A DNA stretch of 60,835 nt from Soonwooa sp. (GTDB taxonomy: Bacteria; Bacteroidota; Bacteroidia; Flavobacteriales; Weeksellaceae). This document shows, piece after piece, positions 60,137-60,835 of this stretch (its first letter is position 1; each line of letters starts with the position of its first letter). The stretch spans positions 1-60,835 of the forward strand of contig NZ_JASLDS010000041.1 in assembly GCF_030151385.1 (NCBI RefSeq), written 5' to 3'. The notes below the pieces were generated by a model. It was not told the origin of the DNA and ran no database searches. It saw only the letters and a list, made by a program, of their open reading frames with translations. Made by a program: the position numbers and the translations under genes.

Positions 60137-60709
60137 ATGATAAAATCAATTTCAAAACTAATGTTATTTGGTGTTTTAGCATTAAGCATGCAAAGTTGTT
60201 TCGCACAAAAAGTTGTCGTTAACCGCGAAGTTGACACACAATCTGACGGCAAAATGTTATTAGGTGAACAGACTTTGGAACAATTTAAAAAAGAACCATT
60301 TTCGGATTGGTATGACAAAGAATACAACGATTACAAAATAGATGAAGAAAGCTTAAAAGCACTTAAAAAAGAGAAGGTTTCGGGTTATTCTTACATCGTA
60401 TTTTTAGGAACTTGGTGTGGCGATAGTCATCGAGAATTCCCTCGTTTTATGAAAATTATGGATGCAGCGGGTGTTAATCATAACAAAATCCAAATTATCA
60501 CAGTTAATCGCAAAAAAGAATCTCCAAACGGTGAAGAAGGACTTTTTAATATCCAAAGAGTACCAACTTTTATCGTTAAAAAATATGGAAACGAAGTTGG
60601 CAGAATTATTGAATATCCTGAATCTGGATTCTTGGAAAAAGATCTCTTAAATATTTTAAAAAAGAAAGGTCAAACCAAATTAGCACCAGAGGTTAATGAA
60701 AAATATTAA
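60137..60709 (+). CDS. Thioredoxin-like exported protein with a WCGDS active site
   Basis: 190 residues. The N-terminus MIKSISKLMLFGVLALSMQSC is a lipoprotein-type signal with Cys21. The thioredoxin fold is clear: IVFLGTWCGDSHREFPRFM (93-97 is WCGDS), a later IQRVPTFIV with the cis-Pro, and the closing helix. The second active-site Cys of CxxC is replaced by Ser97, so it cannot act as a classical dithiol oxidoreductase. Such monothiol forms may isomerise, reduce by glutathione-like mixed disulfides, or be non-catalytic. It overlaps the following gene by 14 bases. Confidence 0.85.
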   Translation: MIKSISKLMLFGVLALSMQSCFAQKVVVNREVDTQSDGKMLLGEQTLEQFKKEPFSDWYDKEYNDYKIDEESLKALKKEKVSGYSYIVFLGTWCGDSHREFPRFMKIMDAAGVNHNKIQIITVNRKKESPNGEEGLFNIQRVPTFIVKKYGNEVGRIIEYPESGFLEKDLLNILKKKGQTKLAPEVNEKY

Positions 60710-60835
60710 TACAATATTATCTTTTGTGGTTGGAATTCTTCTAACCATTTTTTGTCTATTAGCGTGGAAAGGCTGTCACAAAGAAGAAGCTGCGGTCATC
60801 AACAAAGATTATTATCTGCTGACCAACCAAATCAC
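60696..60835 (+). CDS. Membrane-anchored protein, 3' partial
   Basis: ATG at 60696 overlaps the thioredoxin-like gene by 14 bases in a different frame. It starts MKNINTILSFVVGILL, with a strong hydrophobic segment through TIFCLLAWKGC, then HKEEAAVINKDYYLLTNQI up to the window end. It looks like a signal-anchor or lipoprotein-like N-terminus. The remainder is outside the window. The overlap suggests translational coupling and a shared role with the thioredoxin-like protein. Confidence 0.7.
   Translation, partial: MKNINTILSFVVGILLTIFCLLAWKGCHKEEAAVINKDYYLLTNQI

Overview
The window is AT-rich chromosomal DNA from a Bacteroidota member, most likely a flavobacterium of the Chryseobacterium/Epilithonimonas (Weeksellaceae) type. 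Three things point there. Promoters follow the Bacteroidota pattern (TTTG or TTG, about 20 bases, then TAnnTTTG), with complete examples before the genes at 13516, 18269 and 58363. Starts lack Shine-Dalgarno sequences. Protein families are typical of the phylum: type IX secretion (T9SS) C-terminal sorting domains, many small SPII lipoproteins, a curlin-like repeat protein, DUF2339, and an HD/Pycsar-type membrane protein. The genes are mostly core housekeeping genes in short operons closed by strong hairpin terminators. No tRNA, rRNA, CRISPR array, prophage or transposase gene was seen.

Layout. 1-6.5 kb: the end of a CsgG/TolB-fold-like protein, alaS, a candidate structured RNA, an L,D-transpeptidase-like lipoprotein with a DUF2459 partner, and queG. 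6.6-13.4 kb: rhodanese, DinB, a 58-residue lipoprotein, kbl, an AI-2E family permease, an RsmI-like methylase, a low-molecular-weight phosphatase and dnaA. 13.5-25 kb: a thioesterase, a LuxR-type regulator with a degenerate receiver, a curlin-like gene that appears fused by deletion to a headless Fn3/propeller gene, pheA, DUF2339, rarA, a C1q-like adhesin, a polyprenyl synthase and a propeller protein. 25-31.7 kb: a sterol-desaturase-like enzyme, rlmN, a GAF protein and an HD-PycTM protein. 31.7-45.6 kb: cell-envelope and secreted enzymes (a phosphoesterase/outer-membrane barrel fusion, an M1 peptidase with T9SS tail, dacB), priA, an AEC transporter and a beta-mannosidase, with repeat elements between them.

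45.8-60.8 kb: a small lipoprotein/DUF3592 pair, cutC, and a run of lipoprotein and secreted-protein genes (47.6-52.4 kb). Within that run, two paralogous lipocalin-like proteins bracket four unrelated secreted proteins, and a perfect 21-bp-spaced direct repeat lies upstream. Then come purC-purF, a SatD/DUF3307 operon with an unusual repeat-filled promoter, a T9SS endonuclease, an acyl-CoA dehydrogenase with a homopolymer frameshift, a MazG/PRA-PH-like pyrophosphohydrolase and a single-cysteine thioredoxin-like lipoprotein.

Most worth following up: the phosphoesterase / kinase-like / barrel fusion (31.75-35.4 kb); the cyclase-fold-like SatD with its 29-bp iterons (55.6-56.3 kb); the HD-PycTM protein without a cognate cyclase (30.5 kb); the structured RNA candidate (3.9 kb); the secreted-protein cluster with a LytTR-like operator (48.2-52.5 kb); and two apparent gene lesions (16.0 kb chimera, 58.4 kb A8 frameshift). 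All family assignments come from reading motifs, not from database searches.
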